This document shows, in pieces, positions 14,683 to 14,783 of a stretch of DNA of 14,783 nt. The stretch spans positions 1 to 14,783 of the forward strand of contig CALAZI010000122.1 of the NCBI GenBank assembly GCA_937895955.1, given 5' to 3'. The notes under the pieces are model-generated. The model saw only the letters and a program-made list of their open reading frames with translations. It did not search any database and was not told the origin of the DNA. The position numbers and the translations under genes were made by a program. Source of the DNA: an uncultured Alphaproteobacteria bacterium. Lineage in GTDB: Bacteria; Pseudomonadota; Alphaproteobacteria; Caulobacterales; Parvularculaceae. How positions within the stretch are numbered: the first letter of the stretch is position 1; every line of letters begins with the position of its first letter.

Positions 14683-14783
14683 TCACCCATAGGTGAAATC
14701 GTCGGCGTTGAGGGATGCGATAGTGCGATTGAGGAGGGTGAGCGTGTCGCCGCCGCCGAAGTCGATGACGACATTGCCGCCGA
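14683..14783 (-). CDS. RTX3: C-terminal end of a third RTX protein (rest outside window)
   Basis: Only the last 32 codons and the stop are in the window: GGNVVIDFGGGDTLTLLNRT, then IASLNADDFTYG and TGA. This is the same C-terminal type I secretion tail as in RTX1 and RTX2. Over 14695-14783 the DNA differs from RTX1 (6926-7014) at one base in 89. The gene should continue to the right with RTX repeats and an N-terminal domain that cannot be predicted from here. Confidence 0.85.
   Translation of the reverse strand, partial: GGNVVIDFGGGDTLTLLNRTIASLNADDFTYG

Noticed and set aside
1..14783. Search for an RTX acyltransferase (HlyC type), protease inhibitor, HlyD/TolC partners, transposase or integrase
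   Set aside because: None found on either strand; the partners, if present, lie outside the window.

Overview
The window looks like chromosomal DNA of an alphaproteobacterium. The evidence is a PrtD-type type I secretion ATPase, a DUF2793 protein (a family largely of alphaproteobacterial phages and gene-transfer-agent-like tails), RTX proteins ending in an alphaproteobacterial-style tail (…LNADDFxFG), GC-rich third codon positions, and frequent TTG/GTG starts. No species can be named from the sequence alone. Almost every gene is on the minus strand; the only clear plus-strand gene is the methyltransferase at 12898-13686.

Left part (1-5298): the C-terminally truncated gene of a type I secretion ABC transporter (PrtD type), a DUF2793/tail-fibre-like protein, then the overlapping pair gmd-fcl, which converts GDP-mannose to GDP-L-fucose. 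Middle (5752-12543): an FkbM-family methyltransferase, a serralysin-like RTX zinc protease (RTX1), a membrane-anchored LytTR transcription regulator, and a second RTX protein with a different zincin-like head (RTX2). Right part (12898-14783): two class I SAM methyltransferases transcribed convergently across a hairpin, and the last 32 codons of a third RTX gene (RTX3) running off the window.

Working model (inference): the RTX proteins are substrates of the transporter at the left edge. They lack N-terminal signal peptides and share one C-terminal RTX/secretion module, nearly identical at DNA level, joined to unrelated N-terminal domains. GDP-fucose synthesis and the methyltransferases suggest surface glycan synthesis and decoration alongside protease export. 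The transporter and FkbM genes share a matching promoter plus a 22-nt upstream element at the same spacing, the best sequence evidence that secretion and glycan modification are co-regulated. The LytTR protein between the two RTX genes is the obvious candidate local regulator. The membrane-fusion and outer-membrane secretion partners, glycosyltransferases and any protease inhibitor are not in the window.

No tRNA, rRNA, CRISPR array, insertion sequence or integrase was recognised.
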